Part shown: piece after piece, positions 23,870 through 36,329 of the stretch
How positions within the stretch are numbered: the stretch's first letter is position 1
Layout of the letters: every line of letters starts with the position of its first letter
From: Adineta vaga
Lineage: Eukaryota > Rotifera
Reading direction: 5' to 3'
Assembly: GCA_021613535.1 (NCBI GenBank)
Contig: CP075493.1
Location: 9,424,001-9,488,000 of the forward strand
DNA: 64,000 nt
Notes under the pieces: model-generated
What the model was told of the DNA's origin: nothing
Database searches by the model: none
Seen by the model: only the letters and a program-made list of their open reading frames with translations
Position numbers and translations under genes: made by a program

Positions 23870-25860
23870 TCACTTTTTCAATGTTAAAACCAAAACCAAT
23901 ATAATAATAGCAAGAATAACCAGTAGAACTGTAACTAATATGAACTTTTTACGTCTTGCAGAACTCTTCAAATATAGAATAAAAGAGAAAAATATAAATG
24001 CAAAATATGAATAAAGCTTTTTAAACTAAAAAAAAAGCAACCTGATAAGTTATAGCTTTTGTTAAATGTTGATTGCCTTGTGTGACATTCACTTCAGTAC
24101 TGATTATATGTTGATCAATAGAGTCTAGAAATATGCAGCAAGGTTTCATTAGTTAGTTTGTAAATAATATGCACCAATTCCTTTCTTTTTATGTATATTA
24201 ACTTTTCGAACTCCAATTAATAAAACATTCTCTATATCTTTTCGAAATCAGTTTAGCAGATTAATAGCAGTAAGATAGAATGAAAAATGACACCTGAAAG
24301 GTCTGAGCTTGTGCAACTTCCTGTGCACCGCGATGTGTATGATCAACGGCTACTTCAACATGATTTTGAATGGAATCTTAATAAATATGTTCTGTTTTAT
24401 TCATATCTATAGCTTGTTTAGTGTTTTATTTTGTTAATCTACTTACCAATAACACCACCTTGTTCATGAACAAGTTTAGCAACGTCTTTGAATAATTCGT
24501 TTACTTCAACAATATTTGTCTAAATGATAAAGTGAATCATTAAGTATTTCGAAATCTTTTCACAGAAGAATCAATGAATTACCTCAAGTTCTCGTAATTG
24601 TTCATCACGTTCTCTCAATGCTCTCATGTCTACTTCTTGTTCAATTGGTAGAACAGCTTGTTGCTGTAATGGATCATATGTTGGTGTTGAAACGAAATTG
24701 TCTGTAAATGGTGAATCTGATATTCCTTGTTGACGAAATGAAATAGCTCGTGCACGATCAAGACTTTCTTTTTCTTTTCGTGCTCCAATACGTTGTGCTT
24801 CTTGAAAACGATTTAATGTTGCTAAATATTGTTTTGGTAAATTTTCTGTTAATTGTTTTTTACGTCTCTACACAAGAAAGAAAACAATTCAATAGTTCTT
24901 TTCATCAAATGAGTTAAACCTGATCGGCTTCAGTTAACACACGAGTATTATTGAGTTCTTGTAATGCATCATTGGTTTGTTGCATTAAAGTTTTGGTTTC
25001 ATTTTGTAGACGATGACTAAAAGAAAAAGAAAAAAAGAATTCTTAGTTACTTTTCTATTCTTTCTTTTATTGATTTACTAGCGTTCACGTAATTGTTCAC
25101 TATCTTCTGGAGTACCTAATTTATGGACGAGTTTTTCAAGATCCGTTGCTATGAATAAATAAATAAATAAACAATAATAATAAAAAGATTGATTAGTTTA
25201 TTTAACTGACCATTATTACTAATCTTTGTGAGATTAGTTGAAATTGCATTGTGTAAACGTTGAAAATCACTTGCACTTGCCACTAAAATAAACGAATATG
25301 ATAAAAGAAAAATATCGTATTTAAATCCTATTCTAACTTCTTGTGGACCAAGTATCAATACAATCGTCGATCTAGAAGAAAATGACCAAATTTCATTGAA
25401 GTTATTTCAAATATTATTCAATCATCATTCTTCATGGATTTAAGTATTCAACACAAGATAAATTAATTATAAAATCAAAAGAAAAAGCAAGCAACCAAAA
25501 TAAGCAATAAAAGGAAATAATGGAAAGATTGAGTCACACTTAGGCATGTTTCATAATCTCACTTTTATTAATTCGTCATCCGTTGTATCAAACATTATAT
25601 TTTTTCCTACAAATGATCAAATGCGTCAGTTAGTTTATAGAAAAAAATCTTTATGAGTCATGTTGTGTATTGAAACATGACTTATATAATGATCTAAGAC
25701 GAACAAACAAATGTTTGTTTTTCAATACTCACTCTCGTAGCTGTGTAATAAATATATAGAAATAAAAAGAAAATGATCTGTTTAGTGTCTTTTTTTGTCC
25801 AATGACTCATTCAGTTACATATTTACGAGGGAGCCACAAGACTTATTTACCTGTCAACAT
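23870..25860 (-). CDS. endosomal syntaxin (Qa-SNARE, syntaxin-7/12 type) with duplicated SNARE exon
   Basis: Coding exons 25851-25860 (ATGTTGACAG), 25211-25282, 25079-25148, 24920-25016, 24583-24867, 24447-24519, one of 24294-24376 or 24042-24124, and 23870-23965 give 261 aa, the length of human syntaxin-7. The N-terminal three-helix region starts SASDFQRLHNAISTN. The SNARE motif includes IVEVNELFKDVAKLVHEQGG, whose Gln in HEQGG is the zero-layer residue of Qa-SNAREs. The last exon has the basic SARRKK and a C-terminal transmembrane anchor. Two consecutive 83-nt exons encode alternative versions of the next part of the SNARE motif and have the same phases. Such proteins drive fusion of late endosomes or lysosomes. 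The first intron is long (568 bp) by local standards. Confidence 0.9.
24042..24124 (-). repeat. alternative SNARE exon B (83 nt)
   Basis: Encodes DSIDQHIISTEVNVTQGNQ and LTKAITYQ, aligned without gaps to exon A. It begins in phase 1, ends in phase 0, and has its own acceptor (ATTTCTAG) and donor (GTTGCT). Confidence 0.85.
24294..24376 (-). repeat. alternative SNARE exon A (83 nt)
   Basis: Encodes DSIQNHVEVAVDHTHRG and AQEVAQAQTFQ. Same length and phases as exon B. Using both would shift the frame to an early stop, so they can only be used one at a time. Confidence 0.85.
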
Positions 25861-26393
25861 CGAATCTAGGATTTGTTTGAATAGAATTTGTAAAATTAGA
25901 CAGAGAAGAAATGAGTTTTATTTGATAGATTCAAGAAAAACAACTCCCTAATCTTTAGTTATGCTCGAATCAGTGACATCTATATCATTAGTATGATGAA
26001 TGTAGATGAAAGATGGCGTTTATTTTCTATTAAGAATTTAAAAAAAGGAATCGAAAGTATGTTTTAATATTGAATAAAAAAAGAAAGCATTTCTTTTCGT
26101 TAAAAACAAAAATGACTTTAAACCAATGAAAACGAAAATGGTTATCCCAACTAAAATACAAGTAACTTTCTTGATGAAAAAATAATATTTCCTATTTCAA
26201 AATGTAGATACAATATAATTGATTTATATCTATTAATTCAGTTCAGAAAAAAAAACAATTACATCCTTTCGATAACACCCGCTGATTATTGTTTATCGTC
26301 GAAATAGGATGATACGACTCGATATTCTAAATAGTCACATTTTCTTTTAGATTTTCTCTTTGTGTGAAAAATAACGACGATTATAGATCAAAC
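25861..26393. other. divergent promoter region, syntaxin and PDH E2
   Basis: No gene seen. Lies between two divergently transcribed genes and should contain both promoters. Confidence 0.45.
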
Positions 26394-28664
26394 ATGCAAA
26401 ATATTCGTCAGTTAATTGCCACACAACGTTCTGTATCCGTTTGGAAGATTAATTATTTATTAAGACGATGTCTTACACTCTCCACTTCAACAAGTTTTAA
26501 TCCAGCCAATTTCACTATCAACTCGTAAATATACGAAGTTTTTCAAAATTAAAAACTCATCTATCTTTCGATATTTCAGTTCATCATTAACTCTAGTCGA
26601 TTCAAACTTCTCATCTTGTATAAATGGTCGATTATTATCAGGAACAAAATGTGGTCTAACCACTATTCATCGACATCAACCTATTCGTTATGCTTCATCT
26701 GGTAGTTTACCGGCTCATACAAAAATAAACCTACCTGCATTATCACCTACCATGGAAACTGGAACTTTACGTTCGTGGTCGAAAAAAGAAGGAGATAAAA
26801 TAGTGGAAGGTAAATATCACTCGTCAATGTTACTTTGAAATCTATGTATGAATTCATTTTTCAGGAGATATATTAGCCGAAATTGAAACCGATAAAGCAA
26901 CATTAGGATTTGAATCAGGAGATGAAGGATTTTTGGCAAAAATTCTTATTCCTGGTGGTAGTAAAGATGTCCCTGTTGGTAAAGTAAGTGACAATGAAAC
27001 ATTATTATTATCTTGATTGTTAGCAATGCATTCTACATTTAGTTATGTGCGATTATTGTGGAGAAAGAAGAAGATGTAGCTGCATTTAAAGATTTCAAAG
27101 ATGATGCTAGTGATGCACCAACCAAAGAAAAATCTTCCGATGAAAAACCAGCTCCAGTTGAAAAGAAAGAAAAAGAAACGACGAAAAAAGATGATTCAAC
27201 CAGTAAAACAGAGGAACAACCAAGCAAGCAGAAAACGAAAACAACTAGTTCAACTCAAGGTGATCGAGTAGTTGCTTCTCCTCTCGCTCGTAAACTTGCC
27301 GAAGAAAAAGGCATTGATTTAACAGTAAATAATCATTCTCATAGTGATATGTCATATTATAATTAATACATATATATATGTATCGTCTAGTCTGTTCAAG
27401 GATCTGGTCCAAATGGTCGCATTATTGCTGAAGATGTTGAGAAATTTCTTAAAGACGGTGGTGCAAAAGCAGGTGTTAAAAAAGTCACAGATCAACAAGC
27501 TACTTCAGCTAGAAGCGGAGGAAGAAGAGAGAAAGAAACGTCAGCACGTACAGGTGGTTATGATGATGAACAAGTATCCGATATTCGAGCGGTAATTTTA
27601 TATTATGAAAAAATAAGAACCGAACTGTTTCATATTTATTTTTCTCAAGGAACATGCGCGTCGTGTCACTGAATCTAAGACAACTATTCCTCATTATTAT
27701 TTAACAATTGAAATTGAAGTCGATGAAATACTTAAGTATAAAAAGTTCTATCTACGAAATTTCTTAATGATAAACGATTGTTTTAGATTACGCGGAAAAT
27801 TGAATGATTTACTTGCACCAAAAACAAAAACCACTAAAGATAAATCTCTTGGTATTACATTAAATGATTTTATTATAAAAGCAGCTGCTCTTGCTTGTAA
27901 AAAACGACCAGAAACAAATAGCATCTGGATGGAAAAATCTATACGACAGTAAGATATTTTGTTCTTTTTTTTATCTACTTTTTATTTCTACATTTAAAAC
28001 ATCTATTAGATATGAAACAGTTGATATCAATGTAGCAATAAATACAGATGCTGGCATCCTTCTAACACCTATTTTATATAATGCTGATCAAAAGGTAATT
28101 TTGAAGTTTGCTATTAAACATATACAACAATCATCATTGGTTTTAATTTAGGGTGTTTCAACAATTAATAAAGAAATATCGCAATTGAATGAAAAAGCTA
28201 ATGGTGGAAAACTAAACGATAATGAACTTGAAGTAAAGAGAGATATTAAAATATTGATTTTAATGATATATGGTATTGATTTTTAGATGGGAACATTTAC
28301 AATTTCAAATCTAGGAATGTATGGTGTAACTAATTTTAGTCCTATTATTTATCCTCAACAAGTAAATTTGAGTTTAATGAAATGAATAAATATTTCAACG
28401 TTTTTATTTAGTCAGCGAATTTAGCCATTGGTAATATAGAAACAAGAATTTTACCTTCACCAGATGCACTTAAAGGGTAAAAATTCGAATTTTTTTATGG
28501 TAATAATGATTTGTTTTTATTCCTTATTGATTAGTTATCGTCAAGTATCTATTCTTAATGTGACATTAGCATGTGATCATCGTGTTATTGATGGTGCAAT
28601 TGGTGCACAATGGTTACAAGAATTTAAACAATTTCTTGAAAATCCAGGCTCGATGATCTTATAG
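26394..28664 (+). CDS. DLAT: dihydrolipoamide acetyltransferase, PDH complex E2
   Basis: Twelve exons (26394-26524, 26580-26809, 26865-26983, 27043-27324, 27391-27591, 27650-27735, 27787-27948, 28010-28094, 28152-28232, 28287-28361, 28412-28476, 28535-28664) give 548 aa. The Arg/Ser-rich N terminus suits a mitochondrial transit peptide. One lipoyl domain follows ([18 protein letters not shown]; lipoylated Lys in EIETDKAT), then a Lys/Glu linker, the E1/E3-binding domain ([24 protein letters not shown]) and the catalytic core ending with [14 protein letters not shown], whose His and Asp are the active-site pair. E2 transfers the acetyl group from pyruvate to CoA in the matrix. Vertebrate E2 has two lipoyl domains; only one is present here. 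Confidence 0.95.
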
Positions 28665-28879
28665 ACTCTTTTTTAGGTTATATTTTGTCTTGTATTCTCT
28701 CCTTATATACCTTTTCCTAAACATTATGATTCTCTAACTTAGTTTCATGATAAATCCAACTTATTATTATTATTTTTGTCGATTTTAGTCAAGCAAATCT
28801 AACAAAATACTTCACTTTTGTCCGGATAATATTTCTCCTTTGGAAGTTCGTTTTTAGATTTTGTTTTTTTTTCGTTGAT

Positions 28880-29470
28880 ATGGTTTTAAATCATCTTTCA
28901 CGTAGTCTTTATACTAAACTACATCCTTTATTAACTGCAAATATTCAGACACGCTGTTTATTAGCACGAAATTATCATGAAAAAGTAATTGATCATTATG
29001 AAAATCCACGAAATGTTGGTTCATTCGATAAATCTAATGATGATATTGGTACTGGTCTTGTCGGCGCACCAGCATGTGGTGATGTGATGAAATTACAAGT
29101 AAGTTTATTTTTTCACTGCGATTTGTTTGTTTTTCATTTTCAATTGTTGACTAGATTAAAGTTGATGAAAATGGAAAAATCACTGATGCAAAATTTAAAA
29201 CATTTGGTTGTGGTTCTGCAATTGCTTCATCTTCATTAGCAACAGAATGGATTAAAGGAAAGTCAATTAAAGAAGCAAATTCAATTAAAAATCAAGATAT
29301 TGCGAAAGAACTATGTTTACCACCAGTTAAACTTCATTGTTCAAGTAAAAGAAACTTACGTAGTTTATTTGTACACTAAGTATTTGTTTTTAGTGCTTGC
29401 TGAAGATGCAATCAAAGCAGCAATCAACGATTACAATACAAAAAAGAATAAACAACATAAAGATAAATGA
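28880..29470 (+). CDS. ISCU: iron-sulfur cluster assembly scaffold ISCU
   Basis: Three exons (28880-29098, 29155-29344, 29394-29470) give 161 aa. A mitochondrial-type N terminus precedes the IscU core: [30 protein letters not shown] with the first ligand Cys and its Asp, [16 protein letters not shown] with the second, and KLHCSMLAEDAI with the third. It receives sulfur from the NFS1-ISD11 complex with frataxin and hands [2Fe-2S] clusters to the HSC20/HSPA9 chaperones. All ligand residues are present. It lies 215 bp downstream of the PDH E2 gene on the same strand. Confidence 0.96.
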
Positions 29471-29828
29471 ATAGTTGTTTGACTTCTTTTTCGTTATGAT
29501 ATGTATCTCATTAATGGCTTCTATATTTAAACTTTGTAATGACTATCTAAAAGCAGATAGAAAACGACTTCCTACATGTTTATATATATATATATGATTT
29601 ACTTGTTTTGATTTGTGCTTCTTTTTTCTCTCTCCATTAATAAACGAAAGATTGTCGAATGATTACATGAAATCTATTGTGAAAGTAGCTTTTAATTAGA
29701 TTCAAAGATTTGAGAATTGATCTACTTTATCTGATACATGGAATTCTCGCATGACCGTTATTACGATTGTTTAAAGAATAGATGTGATAAACAATGAAAG
29801 AACTAATTTTACTTGTCATATTTTAGAT
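29471..29828. other. short intergenic region
   Basis: ISCU 3' flank, with a (TA)n run near 29580-29596. No gene seen. Confidence 0.5.
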
Positions 29829-30538
29829 ATGCGTGTAACAGAAAAACATCTTCGTGATGAAGTGTACAATCGTTGTATTGAATTTCTTGACGTGACTATC
29901 AATTTTATTCTCTACATTGAACAAATTTATTCCAAAGGTGGAAATCTATCTTAAACAAAATTTTTCTTTCTCTATACAAAAAAATCTTCTTCTTTTCAAT
30001 AGATATCTTCGAAAAACGATTCAAATACAATCAAATAGTTTATGAATGTCAAGATGTTGATGTACAACATTATATTTATGAGTTTCTCAATCAAATCAAA
30101 CCATTATTTCGCAAACAATTAGTCGATCAAATTGGTTTTGTAATAACAACAACGAATGAAAAAGAGATTTTACGACGATATTTGATTGAATTACATCCTA
30201 TTCTTGAGCATTCATCCAACACAATTCATACGAATGGAAATCATCAACTTGCAGAACTCGACTCAATGTTTTCAACATGTTTAATTGAATTAATGAAACA
30301 AATGCCAATTAGTCCACTATCTTTATTCGTAGAGAATGATAACGATGATGAACTTCGATGGAAATTACAGATGCGTTTGTGTCATCATGGAAATAATAAA
30401 TTTGAAATCGATGAAACGTTTTATGAACAATTTAAATTAACTATAAATTCGTCATTATCTCTAAGACAAATCAAATCTACTCATGCACAAAGACTTAATA
30501 TTCAATTCATGTGTCAAGAGAATAAAACTGAAAAATAA
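29829..30538 (+). CDS. MAD2L2: MAD2L2/REV7 HORMA-domain protein, 214 aa
   Basis: Two exons (29829-29937, 30003-30538) give 214 aa; human REV7 has 211. The HORMA fold matches REV7: CIEFLDVTINFILYIEQIY, then DIFEKRFKYNQIVY, QHYIYEFLNQIKPLF (its first Tyr aligns with the partner-binding Tyr of REV7) and QIGFVITTTNEKEILRRY. REV7 bridges REV3 and REV1 in translesion polymerase zeta and is part of shieldin in vertebrates. The C-terminal seatbelt half is more divergent but of normal length. Assignment rests on the N-terminal two thirds; other HORMA proteins (MAD2) match less well. Confidence 0.85.
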
Positions 30539-31062
30539 ATAATGAATTTTGATATATATTTCTTCTTTATATTATCAAACATACTAGAAGACTCTTTTTA
30601 ACGTTCAATGATTTCTTATATAGCAAAGAATAGATTAGAAGATAATGGAAGTATTTAATTGTAATCGTAAACATATTTAGTGGTTGAAATAATCAGCCAT
30701 TCAGATGTATGGATATTCGACATTGATTGATATTGAATCTATAATGAAGAAATATTAATTTTAGTTCAAAATCAATCAATCGTATATATCCTTTTGAATT
30801 GCTAAGTTCTCTTGTAAGAAACGACATCTATTGATCATTAGTCATATTATCGCTTTTCGATTCGATGACTTACTCCTATCTATATATGGTAGATTGTATT
30901 CCAAAGTCTACCACTTCTATTTCTCGGTACATTGAACTACGATTCAATAAATATCAGTACATTGCTGTTTTCGTTAATTCATATCTCAAAACACTTCGAA
31001 CATATGATCAATAACAACCATCGTACATAATACAACTCATTCTTGTTTAGTTTTCTGATACT
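30539..31062. other. intergenic, no gene seen
   Basis: AT-rich sequence between MAD2L2 and Tollip; should contain the Tollip promoter. Confidence 0.45.
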
Positions 31063-32159
31063 ATGACTTCAGTTATTGCCGCTTCGAATTCGACATCAAT
31101 AATGAATGACAATCTCATTCCAAAATTTAATGATTATCGTTCTCGCGTATGTTCATAAGATTGTTTTCTTTCGTAGAGAAAAAGTTTTCTCATTTAAAAA
31201 GGTTATGCTTGGTGAACTTCCGTCAGATTTTCTTCGTATTCAATTTGTTGAATCTCAAATCTATGAGCAATTAAATACTCAACTCGATGTTAGTCAAAAT
31301 CCAAATTTTCTTGGTTATTTTACTTTAACGATTGCTGAGGTATTTATTTATCTTATCTATTGATACATGTTTTTATTTGACATGATTTTATTAGGCAAAA
31401 TTAATCAAAAATTCTGGTCCATTAGGTTTACTTCGTATGGATCCTTATGTTCGTTTTCAATTAGGTCATGTGTCCAATGAAACTCCGACAGCTACTGGTG
31501 GTGGTAAAAATCCACAATGGAAAGTTTCATATCGAATGTAAGAAGAAAAGTTTTTAAAACGTTTCTCTTTCATAGTCTTTCTATTTAGTAATCTTTTCAA
31601 AGGCATGAATCAGATACATATAGAAATCTTCGATCAGGTACTTGTTTTCTACATCAATGATAAAACTGATTTTGATCTATCTTAAAATTATTTTAGCGAA
31701 GTTTTACAGAAGATAGTTTTATCGCAGAATGTGATATAGAAATACCAAGTGAAGTCTTAGAAGGTCAAACGTATCAAAATTGGTATCCATTACTGGGACG
31801 TGATGCAAATGCACATGAAAACCAAGGAGATATTCTTATTGTAATGAGTTTTGCAGTAAGTAGATATTAAATAAATCATCAAATGCATTGATATATCTCA
31901 TGTTTTATAGTCCACGACAGTAGACAATTTATCAGCAATGGAAAATCCAAGTTTTTCCAATAGTCCAACAATGTCTTCACTATCATCTCAATCGAATAGT
32001 CTCACTGAATCTAATCCGCCCTATTCAGCAGATGATATTAAAACAATTGAAGAAATGTTTCCAACAATTGATCATCAGATTATCATTGATTTAATGGATA
32101 AATACGGTGGAAATAAAGATATTGTTGTTAATTATCTTTTACAAAATCATCAAGCATAG
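31063..32159 (+). CDS. TOLLIP: Toll-interacting protein (Tollip), 273 aa
   Basis: Six exons (31063-31146, 31202-31339, 31395-31537, 31589-31637, 31697-31855, 31911-32159) give 273 aa, one short of human Tollip. The Tom1-binding segment contains [10 protein letters not shown]. The C2 domain spans about residues 65-190 ([41 protein letters not shown]). The C-terminal CUE domain has the ubiquitin-binding MFP and LL elements ([18 protein letters not shown]). Tollip binds ubiquitin and phosphoinositides and sorts cargo to endosomes and autophagosomes. The linker is Ser-rich rather than Pro-rich as in mammals. The intron 1 acceptor (TTTAAAAAG) is weak, but the join is in frame. Confidence 0.93.
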
Positions 32160-32267
32160 TTTTTCTTTCTATTTTCTTTTTATTTGTAAACAAATGTACA
32201 ATCTTCGTCATATTTATATGTTGTAAGTCATTAATTGTGTATAGAATGTCGTATTGTAGATATAAAG

Positions 32268-32740
32268 ATGTCGGATTCACGTACACCAGCAAAATCAAAT
32301 AATACCCTTAGTGATTTTGAAAGTGCTAGTAGTGGTGAATCGAAATTTTGGCGTAAAGTCAAAGAAGATCCTGTTGTTCCAATTGGTTTGTGGATATTTA
32401 TTCAAATTCATTTTTATTTTTGATGACTTTTTTATGTTTTCAGGTATGACAGGATTTGGTTTAATTGTTATTGGCGCTATCATTGGTTTCAATAGACGCG
32501 ATAGAACTAAACCCACTTCTACATATTGGTAAATAAAAAAGACGGATTTTATCATAGTGTTTTTACGAACTTTGTTTTGTTTCACATAGGATCCGTACTC
32601 GTGTTTTTGCACAAGGATTTGTTGTATCTCTTCTGACTGCAGCGGCTGTCTATCATGCAGTTAAAGATCGTGCAGAGCCACATGATATTAATGGTCATAA
32701 GTTACGTGGTGGAGGAGCATCAACTTCCAATCGTCATTGA
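32268..32740 (+). CDS. HIG1-domain mitochondrial protein, 117 aa
   Basis: Three exons (32268-32385, 32444-32528, 32590-32740) give 117 aa with the HIG1 (hypoxia-induced gene 1) domain: KEDPVVPIGMTGFGLIVIGA, a loop with RRDRTKP, and a second hydrophobic hairpin segment RVFAQGFVVSLLTAAAVYHA. HIG1 proteins sit in the mitochondrial inner membrane and assist respiratory complex III/IV and supercomplex assembly. It could correspond to HIGD1 or HIGD2; I cannot decide by eye. It begins 109 bp after the Tollip stop on the same strand. Confidence 0.88.
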
Positions 32741-34612
32741 TATAATGAACTAATGCAACAGTATTCATTATTTGAATATTTATATTTACTTAGATCCTTT
32801 TCTCATTTTCCGTAGGTGATCATATGTTTTATTTAATATACTGTTGCTATTTAAATTTGCTAACCAGAATAAATCTAGGTCTTTTGAATATATTTTCATT
32901 GTATAAACTAAACAAGAATATCAATGCATCCATATAGATGCAAGTTCAGCTGATATAGTAAAAGTTCTATGAATAAAAATAGATATGAAATTTAATGAAA
33001 TGATATATTGTCCTAAATATTTTATTATATTTGTTCACAGTTTACATAAAACATAATTATTAGTTCATAATATGATGCTTATTTTGTCCGTCACTTAAGT
33101 AAAATACAATAAATATTCGAAGATAAATTGGAAAATCATGTTTTACTATTCTTCATATTAGAAATTCCATATTGTTCAATAACTGTTTTTTTTCAATTAC
33201 ACCTATTTAACGTATTGGCATACCATATTATTTACTATCATTTTCATCCGTTGTTGATGTTGTTGTTGTTGTCACGAAATCATCCCACGGTTGAGCATGA
33301 CATCGATATGATATACAATTGACTTGTGATTTTATCTTATAAGCATACATTCTGTTTCGTATAGATATATATATCTACCTTTGTCATCTATCGTCTATGA
33401 TATGCTCGTTGTGTTGTCGTAGGTTGTTGTAAATACGAAAAACAACCCTTTTTATATGGTCACTGTTATGATGCAATAGTAAAACAACGGCACGAAAAGA
33501 ATCGAATAAGTGTACTGTACAATGATATGTACTGGATGGGAATGGACTTTGATTTCAAGAGGTGTGCACTAAAGAATAACAATAGAATAGAAAAAGAAGA
33601 AAAATAAATAATTACGTCAAAAAATGAAGCTGGTAACCAATGATATTCGGCTGTTAATCACAGTTATCATGTTGTGAAAAAATGAAATTTCACTTTCGAA
33701 GAGTGCATCCCCTGGCATTTGAATGCATGCAGTCAGCTGATGTCCGTTCGATCGAACATGATTGCGGTTCGATAGATAGTAATCTTTGCTCCTCAATATT
33801 TGTATTAGTTCGAAAAGTACAATATTATAATCTGTGAAGTACTATTAATGTACTACATTTTTGTTCCATATACTTCATTGTTCTAGTCTCTACACGTGGT
33901 AACGGCATGTTTTTCGAAAGATAAGGTCTCCATGAATTACAAACGAAAGCAAAAAAACTTGTTGTTATTATCAACCATCTGTTTTTTTTCCTACGCTTTC
34001 CATCAATCCCTAGATATACTTGAAGTAAAATATTCTCATAAATGATATGGGAGAAAACAGGTCATGCTGAGATTAATAAATTGAGTGAATAGACTACTTA
34101 TAAAACAAAAGTCGATGATTTTCGTTAGTTAACGAATTTATAATATACACTCATTGTTATCAATGACATTGCAAAAAAATCGGGTCATGCATTTTTAGAA
34201 TTATTATCATGAATATTACAAGAGAATATTTTAATACACAAACAATCATGAAGAATCGATAGTTATCAGATATCATCACGACTATGAAAACAGATACTCT
34301 ATTTATTAGAGGTCAATTTATTTACTGTTGATTATCCTTGAGATATGCATGACATTTTTCTTCCGAAAAATACTGTTTAAACTATTGTGAATGAATTGAG
34401 TCTAACTCTGATCATTGTTATTCTGTTCATTATTATCGAACTCTTCGCTTTTATGATGAGAAAACAGAATGATACACTACTTCTTTATTTGCATTGTCAT
34501 TCTTAACATCATATAATATTTGTTTGTCTTATCTCTATTTTGACTTTAACATGCTGACATGACGTAAAAACTTCATACTACATCTTTGATGTTACAATTC
34601 AATACAGAAGTA
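32741..34612. other. 1.9-kb intergenic region
   Basis: No gene I can support. Short hydrophobic frames around 33128-33322 look like chance in T-rich DNA. Should hold the promoter of the sugar transporter. Confidence 0.4.
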
Positions 34613-36329
34613 ATGACAGAAACAAGAGTAATCGAAATCTTTGGTTTTATACATTGTATTAACATTTCTCATTTATTAGACATTCACAAACGAATTGATT
34701 CTTACTGTTCTAGCAACTGGTTCAGGTTTAATTTCATTTGGTTGGAACACAGGTTGTTTAAATAATGCTCAAGAATCAATTAAAGCATGGATCGTTCAAT
34801 CCTATCAATATCGTACAGGACATACACTTTCGCATAGTATATTGACACTTTTATGGAGTACAACTGTGGCTATTTTTGCTATTGGAGGAGCGATTGGTGC
34901 ATTTTCTGCGAGTAGTGTCAGTCGTCGATACGGTCGACGAGGTGGTCTTCTTCGAGGAAATCTATTTGGAATCATTGCTGCAATCTGCATGTGTGCGTTC
35001 TATATGAATAGTTTTGTTTTGAATATAATTTTAAATGAACATTATCTATTGTAGCTTTATCAAAATTTGCTCATTCACCAGAATTACTAATTCTCGGTCG
35101 ATTAATTATTGGAATTGAATGTGGTTTGTATACTGGTTTGTGTACAATGTATTTGAGTGAAGTTAGTCCGAAACGTGTTCGTGGTATGATTGGATCGTTA
35201 ACTGGTCTCTCGGCTTATACGGGTTTAATGTCAGCAGAAATTATTTCGACACCTGCTATGCTTGGAACAGATACACGTTGGCCTTTGATTATGGTTATAG
35301 CCGGTGTGCCAAGTGTGTTACAATTTATACTTCTTCAATTTTGTTATGAAAGTCCAAGATATTTATTGATGAATCGAGGCGATGAACAAAGTGCTCGTCA
35401 AGCATTGAGTGCATTAAGAAAACGATTTGATATCGAAGATGAAATTAATGAAATGAAACAAGAAGCAGAACATTTAAAAGGAGAATGTCATGTATCACTC
35501 AAAGAATTATTTAGTCAATCAGTATTTCGGTAAAATATTTTCATTGTATTTTTCTAATATACATCATCATCTCATATTCTTTGACGAATAGATTACCACT
35601 TGCTGTTGCTATTGTTGTTCATTTTTCTATGCGTTTTTGTGGTATAAATGCAATTATGTATTATTCAACTGCACTATTTAAACATGCAAATCTTGGTTCA
35701 GTCGGTCCTTATGCTACTATTGGTGTAGGTATTATACTCGTTCTCATTACATTAGTGTCCGGTTCATTGATGGATCGAGCTGGTCGACGAACATTACATC
35801 TTTTCGGTTTATTTGGTACATGGTTATGTAGCCTACTGTTGACAATTACTTTTATTTTCACAGTAAATAATTCTCGAATTTTATTTTTCAGAAAAAAAAA
35901 CTTTCAAATTGCTTTTCTTTGTTAGTCTCATGCGCCATGGTTAAAATTTCTTTCCATCGCTTTTGTTTATATGTTTGTCGTATTCTTTGCTATTGGACCT
36001 GGTACTGTTCCATGGGTTATTCTTCCTGAAATTTTTGCTCAAGGTGCACGTCCAGCAGCTACAAGTGTAGCGGTCGTCACTAATTGGATGTCAAACTTTG
36101 CGGTTGGACTTTTGTTTCCACTCTTAGCGGTAAATTTTATTTGTTATAGAATTTTCTAATCTAATCTTTTTCTCGTTTCATTTAGGAAAGCGATAAAATA
36201 TCGGATTATTCATTTATTCCATTTGCTGTATTGACAACATTTTGTTTTGCATTTCTTTACAGATATATGCCAGAAACGAAAAAACGTACCTTTGAAGAGA
36301 TTACTATGGCTTTTCGAAGAACTCAATAA
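34613..36329 (+). CDS. SLC2-family sugar transporter (MFS), 473 aa
   Basis: Six exons (34613-34627 coding only MTETR, 34680-34992, 35055-35529, 35592-35862, 35926-36129, 36186-36329) give 473 aa with 12 predicted membrane segments. Family motifs are GWNTGCLNNAQ in TM1, RRYGRRGG after TM2, GRLIIGIECG in TM4, SEVSPKRVRG after TM4, YESPRYL after TM6, CGINAIMYYST in TM7, MDRAGRRTL after TM8, GPGTVPWVILPEIF in TM10 and PETKKRTFEEI after TM12. The TM7 motif lacks the two Gln of the GLUT QQxSGIN consensus (it reads FSMRFCGIN), which may alter substrate binding. Substrate is presumably a hexose. The tiny first coding exon is inferred from a GTAATC donor and the phase. Confidence 0.9.
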
